A stretch of 64,000 bases of DNA from Mucidula mucida (GCA_015501055.1 JADNYV010000085.1:83046-147045); one strand, 5' to 3'. Positions 22,612 to 33,682 are shown, counted from the stretch's first letter. Translations and numbers: made by a program. Notes: a model not told the origin generated them from the sequence alone.

Positions 22612-23153
22612 TAGAGAGGAGATTTGGGAGATAGCGCCAGCGCCACCGGGGGAATAAAGAGAGGATAGTGGGGCATGTCGTTAGGCAGCGTCTCCGTTTA
22701 TAGTGCACTGGCAGGAACAAAGCCCGGGAACTCGAGGAAAGCCCAACAATGGACACTATCTGAGATAAACCCGTAGAAGTACCGGACAATGAGGAGAGTT
22801 CTTTGTTCGCTTGGATGCCCTACGGTTGTGAATGTGTAGTCCTAGTCGCACAGAACAATGGAGGCCAGTACCAAGGCGGAGCGCTGCCGTCAATGTTGTC
22901 CACTTTGGGAAGCAACGTGTTCATATTCCATTGTCAGAACACATGGCGCATGCTGTGGACAACGCATTGCCTCAGCATTGTCTGGAATAATGGCAGTGGC
23001 CGGAGCTAAAAATCCAAAAAATGAAATCTCGCCAAGCAACAACAAATATCACGTGTTGACGACTTCTTTGTTGGTGGCCCGGGCCGCGATCATCTTTGAA
23101 CTCTACCATCACCATCGTCAGTCTCCCACCCAATATCCTCCCTGTTCGTCACC
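22612..23153. promoter_or_regulatory. divergent promoter region between H2 and A5
   Basis: Counterpart of 14654-15210. CACGTG at 23050-23055 precedes TTGACG, and the CTCTACCATCACCATCG leader block lies about 50 bases before the A5 ATG. Conserved spacing to both genes suggests shared control of the divergent pair. Confidence 0.5.
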
Positions 23154-24220
23154 ATGTCTATCTCCTTGGAAAATGTCAACGTCTCGCGCGCCTTTACTGA
23201 GCCCCTCGACGTACCGATTATGCATACCAGGACCTTACTGGTCCGTTCGATTCGTTCTGCCTCAAACTAATTTGTTAACTCTGGCTTAGATTGACTCTAT
23301 GGAATTCGTGTGGGGTCTTAATCGGGGTGACATGAGCTCATACTTCGACGTCGCCGGGAACTTTCTTCGAGGTCTGTCTTCTTTCATCGTGGGCGTAAAA
23401 TGCACTGACTTTTCTTACAGTCCAACCCGGCCTCAAAGCAGCTATCGATGCAAAAGACGTAGCACTGATACCCCCAAATCACATTGTTGAGGAACTGCTC
23501 GAGTTCCAACGGCAAAATCGTAAACTCCCTCTCGCCAAGAGACGAATCTTTACCGAGGTATGTACCCAGTGCCATACCCACGGCTCTTATTCATATTCTC
23601 CTTAGATCTTCTCCTTCGATCCAAGCGAATGTCGCGTCGTCCCGCTAAAGCCGGGCGTCTCCCTATACACTCTCAACCCCAAGACCCGTAAGGTCACCGT
23701 TTTAAGGGGTACACGCACATCATTTCCCTCCGTCTCCTGCGGAGTGCATCCTTTGTTTCTTCTTACATATGCATGCTGGGGGCTCCTCAACCCTCCTCGA
23801 AGCATTGACCGCAAACTTGGGCTCGGGAATACACTTTTCAAGTGTGTGAGTCCTTGGCACAGGATACCACCCTTCGAGTTCTACGAGGGCGCCTATAAGG
23901 GTCAGTTCGGTCGTTCTATTCCGTTCGGATATCGTCCATTACTTCCGACGACTCCTCCTGTGCCCGACCTCGTCCATTCGTCGTCGTCGTCGTCTTCATC
24001 ATCTTCTCCGGATTCGCGGTCGTCCAAACGGTCCAGGTTGTCTACGCCATCACAGTCAGACTCTGAAGCTGGCGTGGATATCGCCAAGTGGGTGTCGGAC
24101 TGCGCCGTGGGGAACTTCTCCCCTGATGTGGACGGTCCTGCATTGGACGTTGTTCCATGTAAACCTCTTGATTCGCCGGAGATTAGTGGGCCGCGCATTC
24201 CGAAACGAAGGAGATCTTAA
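23154..24220 (+). CDS. family A protein A5 (intact)
   Basis: 306 aa. Exons are 23154-23240, 23290-23371, 23421-23557 and 23606-24220, with introns of 49, 49 and 48 nt. Block 2 counterpart of A1. Exon 2 reads MEFVWGLNRGDMSSYFDV, and exon 3 reads DAKDVALIPPNHIVEELLEF. The core has SECRVVPLKPGVSLYTLNP and HPLFLLTYACWGLLNPPRS, then YKGQFGRSIPFGYRPLLP. From about codon 235 onward (DNA 24110 on), and through the downstream flank, it is identical to A1, while upstream it differs at many positions. This mosaic pattern points to gene conversion or a recombination breakpoint inside exon 4. The basic end is PKRRRS as in A1. Confidence 0.8.
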
Positions 24221-24503
24221 ATCCAAGCAACCCTTCTACAATCTATACACGTCGCTACATATTTATTATTATCATACATTTCATTGCCTCAAGTTCCAGA
24301 CCCTAAACTTCGATATTTACTTCTCGCCATTTTGCCGTAAGACTCTGAGCGATAGTGGCAGACCTTAGTTGGACTTTTTCGCCAAAGGGCAGGCAATCAC
24401 GTGATGACGCGTTTTTGTTTGACGGCCGCCTGCTAAGTAGTCCTTCAACCTCTACCATCACTATCTGACATCTCCCACCAAAGATCAGCTACAATATATT
24501 TTC

Positions 24504-25567
24504 ATGTCTGTCCCCCTGGAGAACATTAACATCTCTCGAACCTTTACTGCACCGCTCGTCCTACCGATCATGCATGCAAGGACGGTCTTGGTTCGGTCCA
24601 ATCATGTTGCTTTTGTGCCAATGCTAAAAGATAACTCAGATTGACTGCATGGAATACGTTTGGGGTCTTAACCGCGGCCAAATGAGCGCTTATTTCAACG
24701 TCTCCGGCAATTTTCTCCAAAGTCCGTGTCCAAAATCGTGCGAATGAAATATGAGCTAATTTTTCCCTAGTTCAACCTGAGCTCAAAGATGCTATCGTCC
24801 ATGGGAAGGTCGCACTAGTACCCCCCAATCATGTCGTCCAGGAAATGATCGACTTCCAACAGCAAAATCGTAAACTCCCTTTCGCCAAGAGGCGAATCTT
24901 CACCGAGGTATGTACCCATTACCGTACCCACACCTCTTATTCATATTATCCCCAGGTATTTCCATTCGGGCCAAGCGAATGTCGCGTCCTCCCGCTGAAG
25001 CCGGGCGTCTCCCTATACGCTTTAAACCCCACGACCCAGAAAGTCACTACTCTGAAAGGCACACTCACATCCTTTCCCTCAGTTTCTTGCGGAGTGATAC
25101 ATCCCTTATTCCTCATGACATACTCGTGCAGGGAGGTCCTCGTTCCTTCAAAGAGCATAGACATCAAACTTGGGTTGGGAAATACTCTTATTAAGTGTTT
25201 CAATCCTTGGCACACGACTCCGCCCTTGGAGTTCTACGATGGCGCCTATATGGGACAATTCGGTCGATCTATTCCTCGCCTCTATCGTCCATTACTTCCT
25301 CCTCCTGTGCTCGTCTATTCTTCGTCGTCATCAACGACATCGTCATCCTCTCTCGACTCCGAGCACTCTTCAAAAAGATCCAGGTTATCCACACTGTCAC
25401 AATCTGACTCTGAGAGTGGCGTAGATATCGCAAAGTGGGCGTCAGACTGTGCTGCGGCAGACTTCGACCCCGATGTGGGTGGTCCTGCATTGGACGTTGT
25501 TCCATGTAAACCTCTCGGCTCGCCGGAGGTTGTTAGATGTCGCAATCCGAAACGCAAGAGGTCTTAG
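24504..25567 (+). CDS. family A protein A6 (intact)
   Basis: 305 aa. Exons are 24504-24590, 24640-24721, 24771-24907 and 24956-25567. Near-identical duplicate of A2 at a constant offset of 7934 bases. The introns are identical in position and almost in sequence. Differences are few: VVVP to VLVP, a longer Ser/Thr run in the tail (an inserted block of TCATCAACGACATCG type) that makes it 5 aa longer, and LDSPE to LGSPE. It has its own CACGTGATGACGCG element at 24398-24411. The length change in the serine tract is typical of replication slippage. Confidence 0.8.
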
Positions 25568-25849
25568 AACGAAGTAGTCCTGTGCATTACTACATATTTA
25601 TTCTTATACATTTCATTTCATTTCTCGATTTCGAAACCTAGAGTTTGATCTTCACTTTTCGCAATCTTCCCGCTTGTTGTAAGGATATCACTCGATTGTA
25701 ACAGCGCACTTCACGACCACCCCAGCAATCTTGATGATCCCTCCAAGCAAGCACAAGGATCACATGATGGCGCGTACTTCTGTTTGTTTGTGCGCCGGGC
25801 TTATTCCTTCAATCTCTACCATCGCCATCAGTCCCCCACCCCGTATCCT

Positions 25850-26125
25850 CCCATCCTTGGAGGACGTTAGCATCTCGCCCGCTACCAGACCTCGTCCATT
25901 CGTCATCTTCTCTTGATTCGCGGTCGTCGAAACGGTGTAAGCTGTCTATGCCATCGCAGTCAGACTCTGAAGCTGGCGTGGATATCGCCAAGTGGGTGTC
26001 GGACTGTACCACGTAGATCCTCGACCCCGACGTGGCCGGTGCCGCATTTGAAAGTTGTTCCTCGTAAGCCTCTTGACTCGCTAGAGGTTAGTAGGATGAT
26101 GTCGCATTTCGAAACGAAAGAGATC
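25850..26125 (+). pseudogene. family A copy A7, internal-deletion relic
   Basis: Begins with leader and exon-1-like sequence (LEDVSISPA, cf. LENVNVSRA), then jumps directly to the C-terminal part (PDLVHSSSS, SKRCKLSMPSQSDSEAGVDI). About 900 bases of the gene are deleted. The tail also has a stop (ACG TAG after DCT). The upstream element is degraded to CACATGATGGCGCG near 25760. It is consistent with unequal crossing-over inside the array. Confidence 0.7.
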
Positions 26126-26367
26126 TTGGGTCCTGCTCGTACCGTTCATTCCCATACATTTAACTCTTCGGCGGTTGGGGTTATATACATTTTATTCCGA
26201 CTAAGTGAAGGGTTATCTTCACTCCAGGTCTGTAGTTACTAGTCACCGTCTATGAAGTCGAGACATCACGTGATGACGCATTGCGTTTACGGGCCGCCGG
26301 CTATTTCTTGCACCTCTACCACCACCATCGTCAGTCTCAGACCCAATATCCTCCCTGTTTGATCACC

Positions 26368-27432
26368 ATGTCTATCTCCTTGGAAAATGTCAACGTCTCG
26401 CGCGCCTTTACTGAGCCCCTCGAGGTACCGATTATGCATTCCAGGACCTTACTGGTCCGTTCGATTCGTTCTGCCTCAATCTGATTATTAACTCTGGCTT
26501 AGATTGACTCTATGGAATTCGTATGGGGTCTTAATCGGGGTGACATGAGCTCATACTTCGACGTCGCCGGAAACTTTCTTCGAGGTCTGTCTTCTTTCAT
26601 CGTGGGCGTAACATGAACTGACTTGTTCTTACAGTCCAACCCGGCCTCAAAGCAGCTATCGATGCAAAAGACGTGGCACTGATACCCCCAAATCACATTG
26701 TTGAGGAACTACTCGAGTTTCAGCGGCAAAATCGTAAACTCCCTCTCGCCAAGAGACGAATCTTCACCGAGGTATGTACCCATTACCGTACACACACCTC
26801 TTATTCATATTATCCCCAGGTATTCCCATTCGGACCAAGCCAATGTCGTGTCGTCCCGCTGAAGCCGGGAGTCTCCCTATACGCTTTAAACCCCACGACC
26901 CAGAAAGTCACTACTCTGAAAGGCACACGCACATCATTTCCCTCCGTCTCCTGTGGGGTGCATCCTTTGTTTCTCCTCACACATGCCTGCTGGGAGCTCC
27001 TCAACCCTCCTCGAAGCATCGACCGCAAACTTGGGCTCGGGAATACACTCTTCAAGTGTGTGAGTCCATGGCACAGGATACCACCCTTCGAGTTCTACGA
27101 GGGCGCCGAATAAGGGCCAGTTCGGTCGTTCTATTCCCTACAAATATCGTCCATTAATTCCGACGACTCCTCCTGTGCCCGATCTCGTCCATTCGTCGTC
27201 GTCGTCTTCATCCTCTTCTCTGGACTCGCGGTCGTCCAAACGGTCCAGGTTGTCTACGCCATCGCAGTCAGACTCTGAAGCTGGCGTGGATATCGCCAAG
27301 TGGGTGTCAGACTGCACCGTGGTGGACTTCGATTCCGATGTGGGCGGTCCTGCATTGGACGTCGTTCCATGTAAACCTCTCGACTCACCGGAGGTTCTTA
27401 TACGTCGTAATACTAAACGCAAGCGGTCTTAG
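26368..27432 (+). pseudogene. family A copy A8, single frameshift
   Basis: Exons are 26368-26454, 26503-26584, 26635-26771 and 26820-27432. All splice sites are intact, and the first three exons are nearly identical to A5. Within exon 4, at about 27107-27113, one extra base converts the GAYKGQ codons into GAE-stop. The remaining 105 codons, including QFGRS, the Ser run, SKRSRLSTPSQSDSEAGVDI and the basic KRKRS end, continue intact in the next frame. The rest of the gene is clean, so the lesion is recent or a sequencing artefact. The 5' half of exon 4 resembles A2/A6 and the 3' half A5/A9, again a mosaic. Confidence 0.75.
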
Positions 27433-27714
27433 ATCCAAGTAACCCTTCTACAATCTATACACGTCCCTACATGTTTATTATTATCATACATCTCATTGCC
27501 TCGAATTCCAGAACCTAGAAATCGAAATTCACCTTTAGACCTTGTGCCGGAACATTCTTTGCGCGATAGTGGTAGATACGAAGGAATTTTGTCGCCCAAG
27601 CCAGCGCAGCCATCACGTGACGACGTGTTTTGGTTGTGTCCGCATGCAATCGTTTTTAAACTCTACCATCACCATCGTCAGTCTCACACCTAACATCCTT
27701 CCCGTTTAATCACC

Positions 27715-28785
27715 ATGGCCACATCTTTGGAGAACGTCAATGTCTCGCGCGCCTTTACTGAGCCACTGGACGTACCGATTATGCATTCCAGGACTTTATC
27801 GGTTCGTTCGATTCCTCCTGCCTCAATCTATAACTGACCTCTTATATTAGATTGACGCATTGGAATTTGTGTGGGGTCTCAATCGAGGCGACATGAGCTT
27901 ATACTTCAACGTTCCCGGCAACTTTCTTCGAGGTCTGTCTTGAGTCATCGTGGCGAAACATAGAGCTTACTTTTTTTTCACAGTCCAGCCTGAGCTTAAA
28001 GAAGCGATCCTTACGAGGAACGTTGCATTAGTACCGCCAAACCACATCATCGACGAACTGTATGAGTTTCAAGAACAAAACGCTAAACTCCCTTTTGCGA
28101 AAAGGCGAGCCTTTATTGAGGTATGTGCATGGCACTGTACCCGAATATATTTCTAATCATCCAATCCCTGAAGGTGTCCTCATTCAAGCCATGTGAATGT
28201 CGTGTTGTACCGCTGAAGCCAGGCGTCTCCCTCTACACTCTCAACCCCACCACCCGGAAAGTGACTCCTTTCAGAGGCACACGCACATCATATCCCTCAG
28301 TCTCCTGCAGCGCGCATCCCTTTTTCGTCATAACATACGCGTGCTACGCGCTCGTCAATCCTTTAAAGACGGTGAGGCGCAAACTTGCGCTAGGGCTACC
28401 GCTTATTCAGTGTATCGGTCCTTGGCACATGGCCCCACCCTTCGAGTTCTATAGGGGCGCATATATCGGACAATTTGGTCGTCGCATTCCCTACAAATAT
28501 CGTCCTTTACTTCCGGCGAGTCCTCCTGTGCCGGAGCTCGTCCATTCATCATCATCATCGTCAAGCTCCTCTCTGGATTCGCGCTCCTCAAAACGGTCCA
28601 GGTTGTCCACACCGTCGCAATCAGACTCTGAAGCTGGCGTAGATATCGCCAAGTGGGTGTCGCACTGCGCCACGGAGGTCTTCGACCCCGATGTGGCCGG
28701 TCCTGCATTGCAAGTTGTTCCTTGTAAACCTCTTGACTCGCCGGAGGTTGTTGGACGTCGGATCCCGAAACGCAAGAGGACATAG
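27715..28785 (+). CDS. family A protein A9 (intact)
   Basis: 305 aa. Exons are 27715-27801, 27851-27932, 27984-28120 and 28174-28785. Near-identical duplicate of A4 (constant offset 9005) over exons, introns and 3' flank. Differences include MATS for MSIS at the start, MSLYF for MSSYF in exon 2, AFIE for AFTE at the end of exon 3, and CKPL for CRPL near the C-terminus. CACGTGACGACGTG at 27614-27627 is the matching promoter element. Confidence 0.8.
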
Positions 28786-29533
28786 GTCCTAGTATATACA
28801 CGGCGCTACGTATTTATTCTTATACACTTCATTCCTCGAGGCTCGATTAGAGGTAGGATGTTCGCTCGTCATAATCTTCGCATCTAATCCGCGGTCGTTG
28901 ATGAGTAAGGTTGTATGCCTGCTTGTTCGTCGGGTGACAACCCGACTGGGCCTCTTAGCGACATCGTTCTGCTGGTGCTGCCAAGCCATGGTGTTCACAC
29001 CCTCCCAAACGTCATAAGACAGAGCGTGTTCGGTGAAAGCTCACTGGGTGTCTATGAAAGGTGCTTAGGCTTCGTGGCCCTGGCAGCTGTAATCCTGTTT
29101 CGTGGCTGTTCAATAACATCATTACCCGTTTTCACAACCATAAGTCGATCTAAGTGACCTCAGTGGCAGAGCAGATTTAGGTAACGTTACTCGGTCGTCA
29201 AAAATGATAGTGAGTGTACGGGTTCGTTGAATTTTCTGACCAGATTTGCGGATAATCAAGTCTACGTTGTTGATCTGGTTTTGTGAGGCGGTGCTTTGGG
29301 TGCGTGTACCGGAACAAGAAAGCATGTAAAAACACACTATGGATTGGAATCGTCTCTGAACACATAAGGCGACTTGCCAAAATGATGAAGTGTGCGCCTT
29401 TGGGGCAGTGCCATGTGGCGCAATTTGAGTCCAATCAACAAAGGAAAAACGGACGTCATGAAATACACGAAATTGGTCCAACAAGATTGTCGGGAATGCA
29501 CACTGTAGATTACGTCGATGAATCATGAAAGAT
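28786..29533. repeat. right end of duplicated block 2 (non-coding)
   Basis: Copy of 19781-20535 with small indels. No gene recognised. The similarity to block 1 ends near 29530. Confidence 0.6.
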
Positions 29534-30054
29534 TACTTGGTGGTTTCCGATATCGTCGGCGTGTACTTATATCTTTGTTCCAGCGCATCCGTTCCATCGC
29601 CGGTGCCGAGTGTGTGCTATGGTGTGGTTATTAACATCTTTAGTACGAATAACATAATATCGGAGTAGCACTTGCCGGTTGACTGAGGAAGAAAAGAAGT
29701 ACAAAAACTCGTCGACAGTAAGAAAGCAAGCCGACGGCATTCCCAATGCATGACAGGCCACGTCGACCCTTTACGTCCTCGCTGCATCGCGCATGCCACG
29801 TAGCTGTCTCTCATAATTCCGGCGGTCTACGTTGTACAGCACGAACGACAACTGGAAAAGAAAGCAAACGGATAAACGTGACCGCGCTTCGGCAGCCAGC
29901 ACTCGGATTTATTTTAAGGAATGTGGGAAAGAGAGTAAATTTAGAGTCGCCCTGAATATCATTTCCCCGCCGAGCCCCTATCCGTCTTTCCGTCCTGCTC
30001 CCACCACCACCGCTCCTCGTCGTCGTGAATTAACACGCCAGTCTCTAGGAAATC
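29534..30054. other. intergenic, no gene recognised
   Basis: No supported coding region. It includes a pyrimidine-rich stretch (CCACCACCACCGCTCC) just upstream of the next gene, typical of fungal promoters. Confidence 0.45.
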
Positions 30055-30903
30055 ATGTTGAACACGTCCCGACACCGGTTTGCGCTGTCTCGCGTAAACG
30101 GGTATCTTTTCTCCGTACCTGTTTTGGCTGTCACTGGCACTTGGTACGTGTTCTCATCCTTCTCGTCCATGTCTTGTCCTAAGTATCGCCATCTCGCAGC
30201 GCAGTACGTACTCCGCCATCCTGGATATCTCAGCTTAATCCGATACTCGTAGACCCTCGCATTCCGTGCCGCGTCCGCCGCCGCACTGCACGATTACCTT
30301 GAGACAGCTGCCGCATATCGAACAGCTGCCTATTTCTTCACCACAGCATTTATTTGGCGGCATCTTTTTGTATTCTCCTGATACCGAATTCCCCTCGCGT
30401 GTATGCGCACTTTTCCGGGCCGGTGTTATATAGCTACGCCGCGCTGCTTGTCGCGTCGGGCTTTGGCGGCGGTGCCCGGATACTATGGATGTGGTTTCAC
30501 GGAAAGGTACGTGTATACATATCATCCGATGACGTGACTCATTCGCCGACATCTAGAGGGATTGGATAGCGCAATGTATGCACCAGCGGAGTGACTGTGA
30601 AGAGCAGTGGGTGCTGCTTGGCGCACCGTTGGCGGCCCAGGCGTTTATGTTGCTGCAGGTTCTTGCCGCTGCGTGTGGTGCGTTGGCTTCCATTTTCTTC
30701 TACGGCTTCTACTTGAACCTTACCGTCACCCTACGTCAGTGATCCTCGGGGGGCCAGCGTATATGTGTGTAGTCTTCGTGGAGCGGGTGAACACGCGCTC
30801 AGAGGAGCCTAGGGGCTTTAGAACGCGGAATGGGCATGCTTACCGCGGGAACGGGAGCATTCAGGCCAACGGAAAAGCGAATGGACATGCAAACAACCAA
30901 TGA
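30055..30903 (+). CDS. possible multi-pass membrane protein, exon borders partly unresolved
   Basis: A series of hydrophobic segments on the + strand reads as one spliced gene. The start is MLNTSRHRFALSRVNGYLF then SVPVLAVTGTW. A middle exon (about 30250-30365) has TLAFRAASAAALHDYLETAA and YFFTTAFIWRHLF. Another (about 30430-30505) has YAALLVASGFGGGARILWMW. A further exon (about 30602-30727) has EQWVLLGAPLAAQAFMLLQV followed by FYGFYLNLTVTL. A 38-nt intron then joins to LFVERVNTRSEEPRGF and an Asn/Gly-rich hydrophilic tail ending at 30903. About four or five transmembrane helices are likely. The first two introns cannot be placed with certainty. I do not recognise the family. Confidence 0.4.
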
Positions 30904-31452
30904 TTGACTGATCATTACGTCGGGCTTGGAAACTGTTGTACAGGGCATATGTGGAATACACGAGAATGGACAGATTCGCCACGCTGTCCTTGACTTTCCT
31001 TTCTACTGACGATGATTCGGCCTCATGCTCACCCTTTTTCAATCGCGACTGGCCTACCGTCTTCGCGTTTGTTATTGGCTTATCTCAGATCTCATCTTTG
31101 TTCGAAAGGCGGTCTCGTAACACTGTTGGGCCGCAAGAGAGCCTGTACGAAGCTGATCTGCAGCACAGGGCTTCCCCCAGCTTTGAAGTCGTGGATTCAT
31201 CCCGAAGCAGACGAAAATGTTGCTTCCTCCCGTGACACTGTGATTCCTGCGATACACGCAGAACAGCTGCCGATTCACTATAGAGGGCGCGAAACGGGGT
31301 GAGACTCAGGGGTTTTTACTCTCCGTTGCATCGGTGAAAAGACCATAAAAGTCACATGACGAGCTGTTTGTTTGTGCGCCACCCTGCTATCTCTTTGACC
31401 GCTACCATCACTATCGTACATTTCTCACAAGCATCACTTTTGCTCAATCGCG
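30904..31452. other. intergenic with decayed family A promoter block
   Basis: No gene recognised at 30904-31330. At 31353-31364 CACATGACGAGC is a degenerate form of the CACGTG-TGACG element, followed by the CTACCATCACTATCG leader before A10. Confidence 0.45.
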
Positions 31453-33218
31453 ATGTCCGTGTCTTTGGAACACGTTAACGTCTCGCGCACCTTTACTGAG
31501 CCACTGGATGTCCCGATCATGCATTCCAGAACGCTATTGGTTCGTTTTATCTATCGTCTTCTAATCTAACGCTGATCACACGGTTAGGTCGATGCCTTGG
31601 AATTCGTATGGGGACTCAACCGAGGCGATATGAGCTCTTATTTCGACGTTCCCGGCAACTTTCTTCGAGGTCTGTCTTCAGTCGCTGTGGCGAAGCATGA
31701 GCTGAACTTCCCACAGTCCAACCCGAACTCAAAGAAGCTATCGATGCAGAAGATGTCGCCCTGGTACCCCCAATCACATTGTTGAGGAACTAGTCGAGTT
31801 TCAAGAGCAAAATCGTAAACTCCCTCTTGCTCAGAGGCGCGCGTTTACCGAGGTATGTACAAGGCACTGTATCCCAATATTTCTGATCATCGAATGTTTC
31901 AAGGTGTCTTCATTCAAGCCATGTGAATGTCGTGTCGTACCGCTGAAGCCAGGCGTCTCCCTCTACAGTCTAAACCCCACCACCCGGAAAGTGACTCCTT
32001 TCAGAGGCACGCGTACATCATTTCCCTCAGTCTCCTGCAGCGCACATCCTTTTTTTGTCCTCACATACGCGTGCTACGCGCTCGTCAATCCTTCAAAGAC
32101 GGTCAGGCGCAAACTTGCGCTAGGACAACTCCTTATTCAGTGTTTCGGTCCTTGACACATGGCCCCACCCTTCGAGTTCTACGAGGGCGCTTATATCGGA
32201 CAGTTTGGTCGTTCCGTTCCCTACAAGTATCGCCCCCTCCTTCCGAAGGGTCCTGGTGTGGCGAAGGACCACGTCTATTCGTCGTCGTCATCTTCCTCAC
32301 AGAATGCATCTGTTGTGGATGAAATTGTATCTTGTGCGGTTTGTGGCTTCCACTCTAGCCGAGCTTTCAATTGCTACACCATCGCACATGTTATGGAACG
32401 GTTGCTAGCTGGAAACCAAGAAAAGGTGAGTGCGTCGTTGCTCATTCTCGAATACGATAACTGACCAGATGCAGCTGGAACGAAGCTGGGGCTTGGAGCC
32501 TGGGACGTTCTTTCTTGGCTCTCGTGCCAACACCATGATCCGTAAATCTTTCCCCTACACGTGGTAGTTTTGATACTGAAACCCATCTCGAGTAGTATGT
32601 CCCAGTTGCTATACTGTGATGGACAAGAAAATCGTTGGCCTCCTTCCTCCAACGCATGTCATCGATTTTGCCTCAAAGGCGGCGGAAGAACGAAAGAGCA
32701 GCCCTTTGTCTTCGGTCAGTTGCCTTCAACTTCTCCAAACATATATCTCTCTGACTATCTAATCAAGCCTGAAGCTCTCAAGTACCGTCTCATCGACATC
32801 GACTGGAGAGGAACAATCCCTTCGTCGTTTTCCTAAACGACAAGAACAGCAAACGCCACATTCTCGGAATCGATCCGCCCTTTGATCATCCCTTCTCTCA
32901 GCATCGAGCTGGTGTTAATCCCGTGCACATGGTATGGATACTTGGGCTCCAGCTTAAAGACGTCGATGTGGAGACTCTTGATGTTCCAGCTGGGTATGGG
33001 ATGATTTGCGCGAGTGCGTCAACTCTGTCGGGCTGGGAGGAGCCGGTGATCGCGTCAGGAAGTGAGGAAGAGACTGTACAGCCGTGACACCATCAGGCGC
33101 TACGGTATCGGAACCTCGACGAGAGAAGCGCTTGCGCGGTGCTTCTATGGGAAGCGGTAGCGCCAACGATATATCCCCACCTTCGAAGCGTTCCAAGCAT
33201 GGGAAAACTAAGCGCTAA
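31453..33218 (+). pseudogene. chimera of family A copy A10 and HNH copy H3, broken
   Basis: The 5' part is a family A gene: exon 1 31453-31539, exon 2 31588-31669, exon 3 from 31717, exon 4 from about 31904. It has a one-base deletion in exon 3 (PPNH codons become PPITLL then stop) and TGG-to-TGA in GPWH at about 32154. After the Ser run, where other copies have SKRSRL, it continues into an HNH gene on the same strand: VSCAVCG, YTIAHVMERLLAGNQEK, intron, LERSWGLEPGTFFLGSRANTM, intron, MDKKIVGLLPPTH, intron, LKYRLIDIDWRG...NPVHMVWILGLQL, and PPSKRSKHGKTKR ending at 33218. The HNH half has lost the His in HSRFN (GSRAN) and the second Cys pair, and carries frameshifts. Fusion was probably created by recombination between the two related families. 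Confidence 0.75.
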
Positions 33219-33505
33219 GGTTGGACCTTATCATTGCACCATCTATTCTATATCTCCTCCACGTTTCTCGTTTATAGTTGTAATCAAGTGCAGTCCAAGT
33301 GTACTAGTTACAAACACTCGGATTGAAATCGCGATGCGAATATGTCTAAGGCATAACGTTGGTGTAATGATATGTTAGTAGTAAGTAAGTAGCTGGTCGT
33401 TCGCCTCATACACCCGCTCTGTCTGAAGAGAAATGGGATTGGCATTTGGCACGTTCTAGTGAGCTTAAATCACTGCCCCAGCTTCTAAGCCCACATCGAG
33501 TCATC
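33219..33505. other. intergenic, no gene recognised
   Basis: AT-rich 3' flanks. Nothing further seen. Confidence 0.4.
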
Positions 33506-33652
33506 CTACGGAGCTGACGTCGGTACATCCACCTCCTCATCATCATCCTCTGGAGTATATGGCGCACACCCGACCAGAACCAACGCCGCAACTTCCAACG
33601 AGAGCCCCAACAAAGGATGATACCATCCACTCCACACATCCTTCTCTGTCAT
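33506..33652 (-). CDS. small single-span ORF or last exon of the neighbouring membrane gene
   Basis: Minus-strand frame MTEKDVWSGWYHPLLGLSLE, then VAALVLVGCAPYTP and an acidic end EDDDEEVDVPTSAP. It has one hydrophobic helix. It follows directly after the stop of the membrane gene at 33683, so it could be a terminal exon of that gene in an alternative splice form. I could not find a join in the right phase. Confidence 0.3.
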   Translation of the reverse strand: MTEKDVWSGWYHPLLGLSLEVAALVLVGCAPYTPEDDDEEVDVPTSAP

Positions 33653-33682
33653 AGCAGCATTTCGCTACAATCAAGCTTCGCA

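Noticed and set aside
27950..28156. ORF starting MAKHRAYFFFT within A9 (also 18945-19151 in A4)
   Set aside because: Begins inside intron 2 of the family A gene. The correctly spliced exon 3 starts at the AG before QPELK, and the same intron position is supported by all copies.
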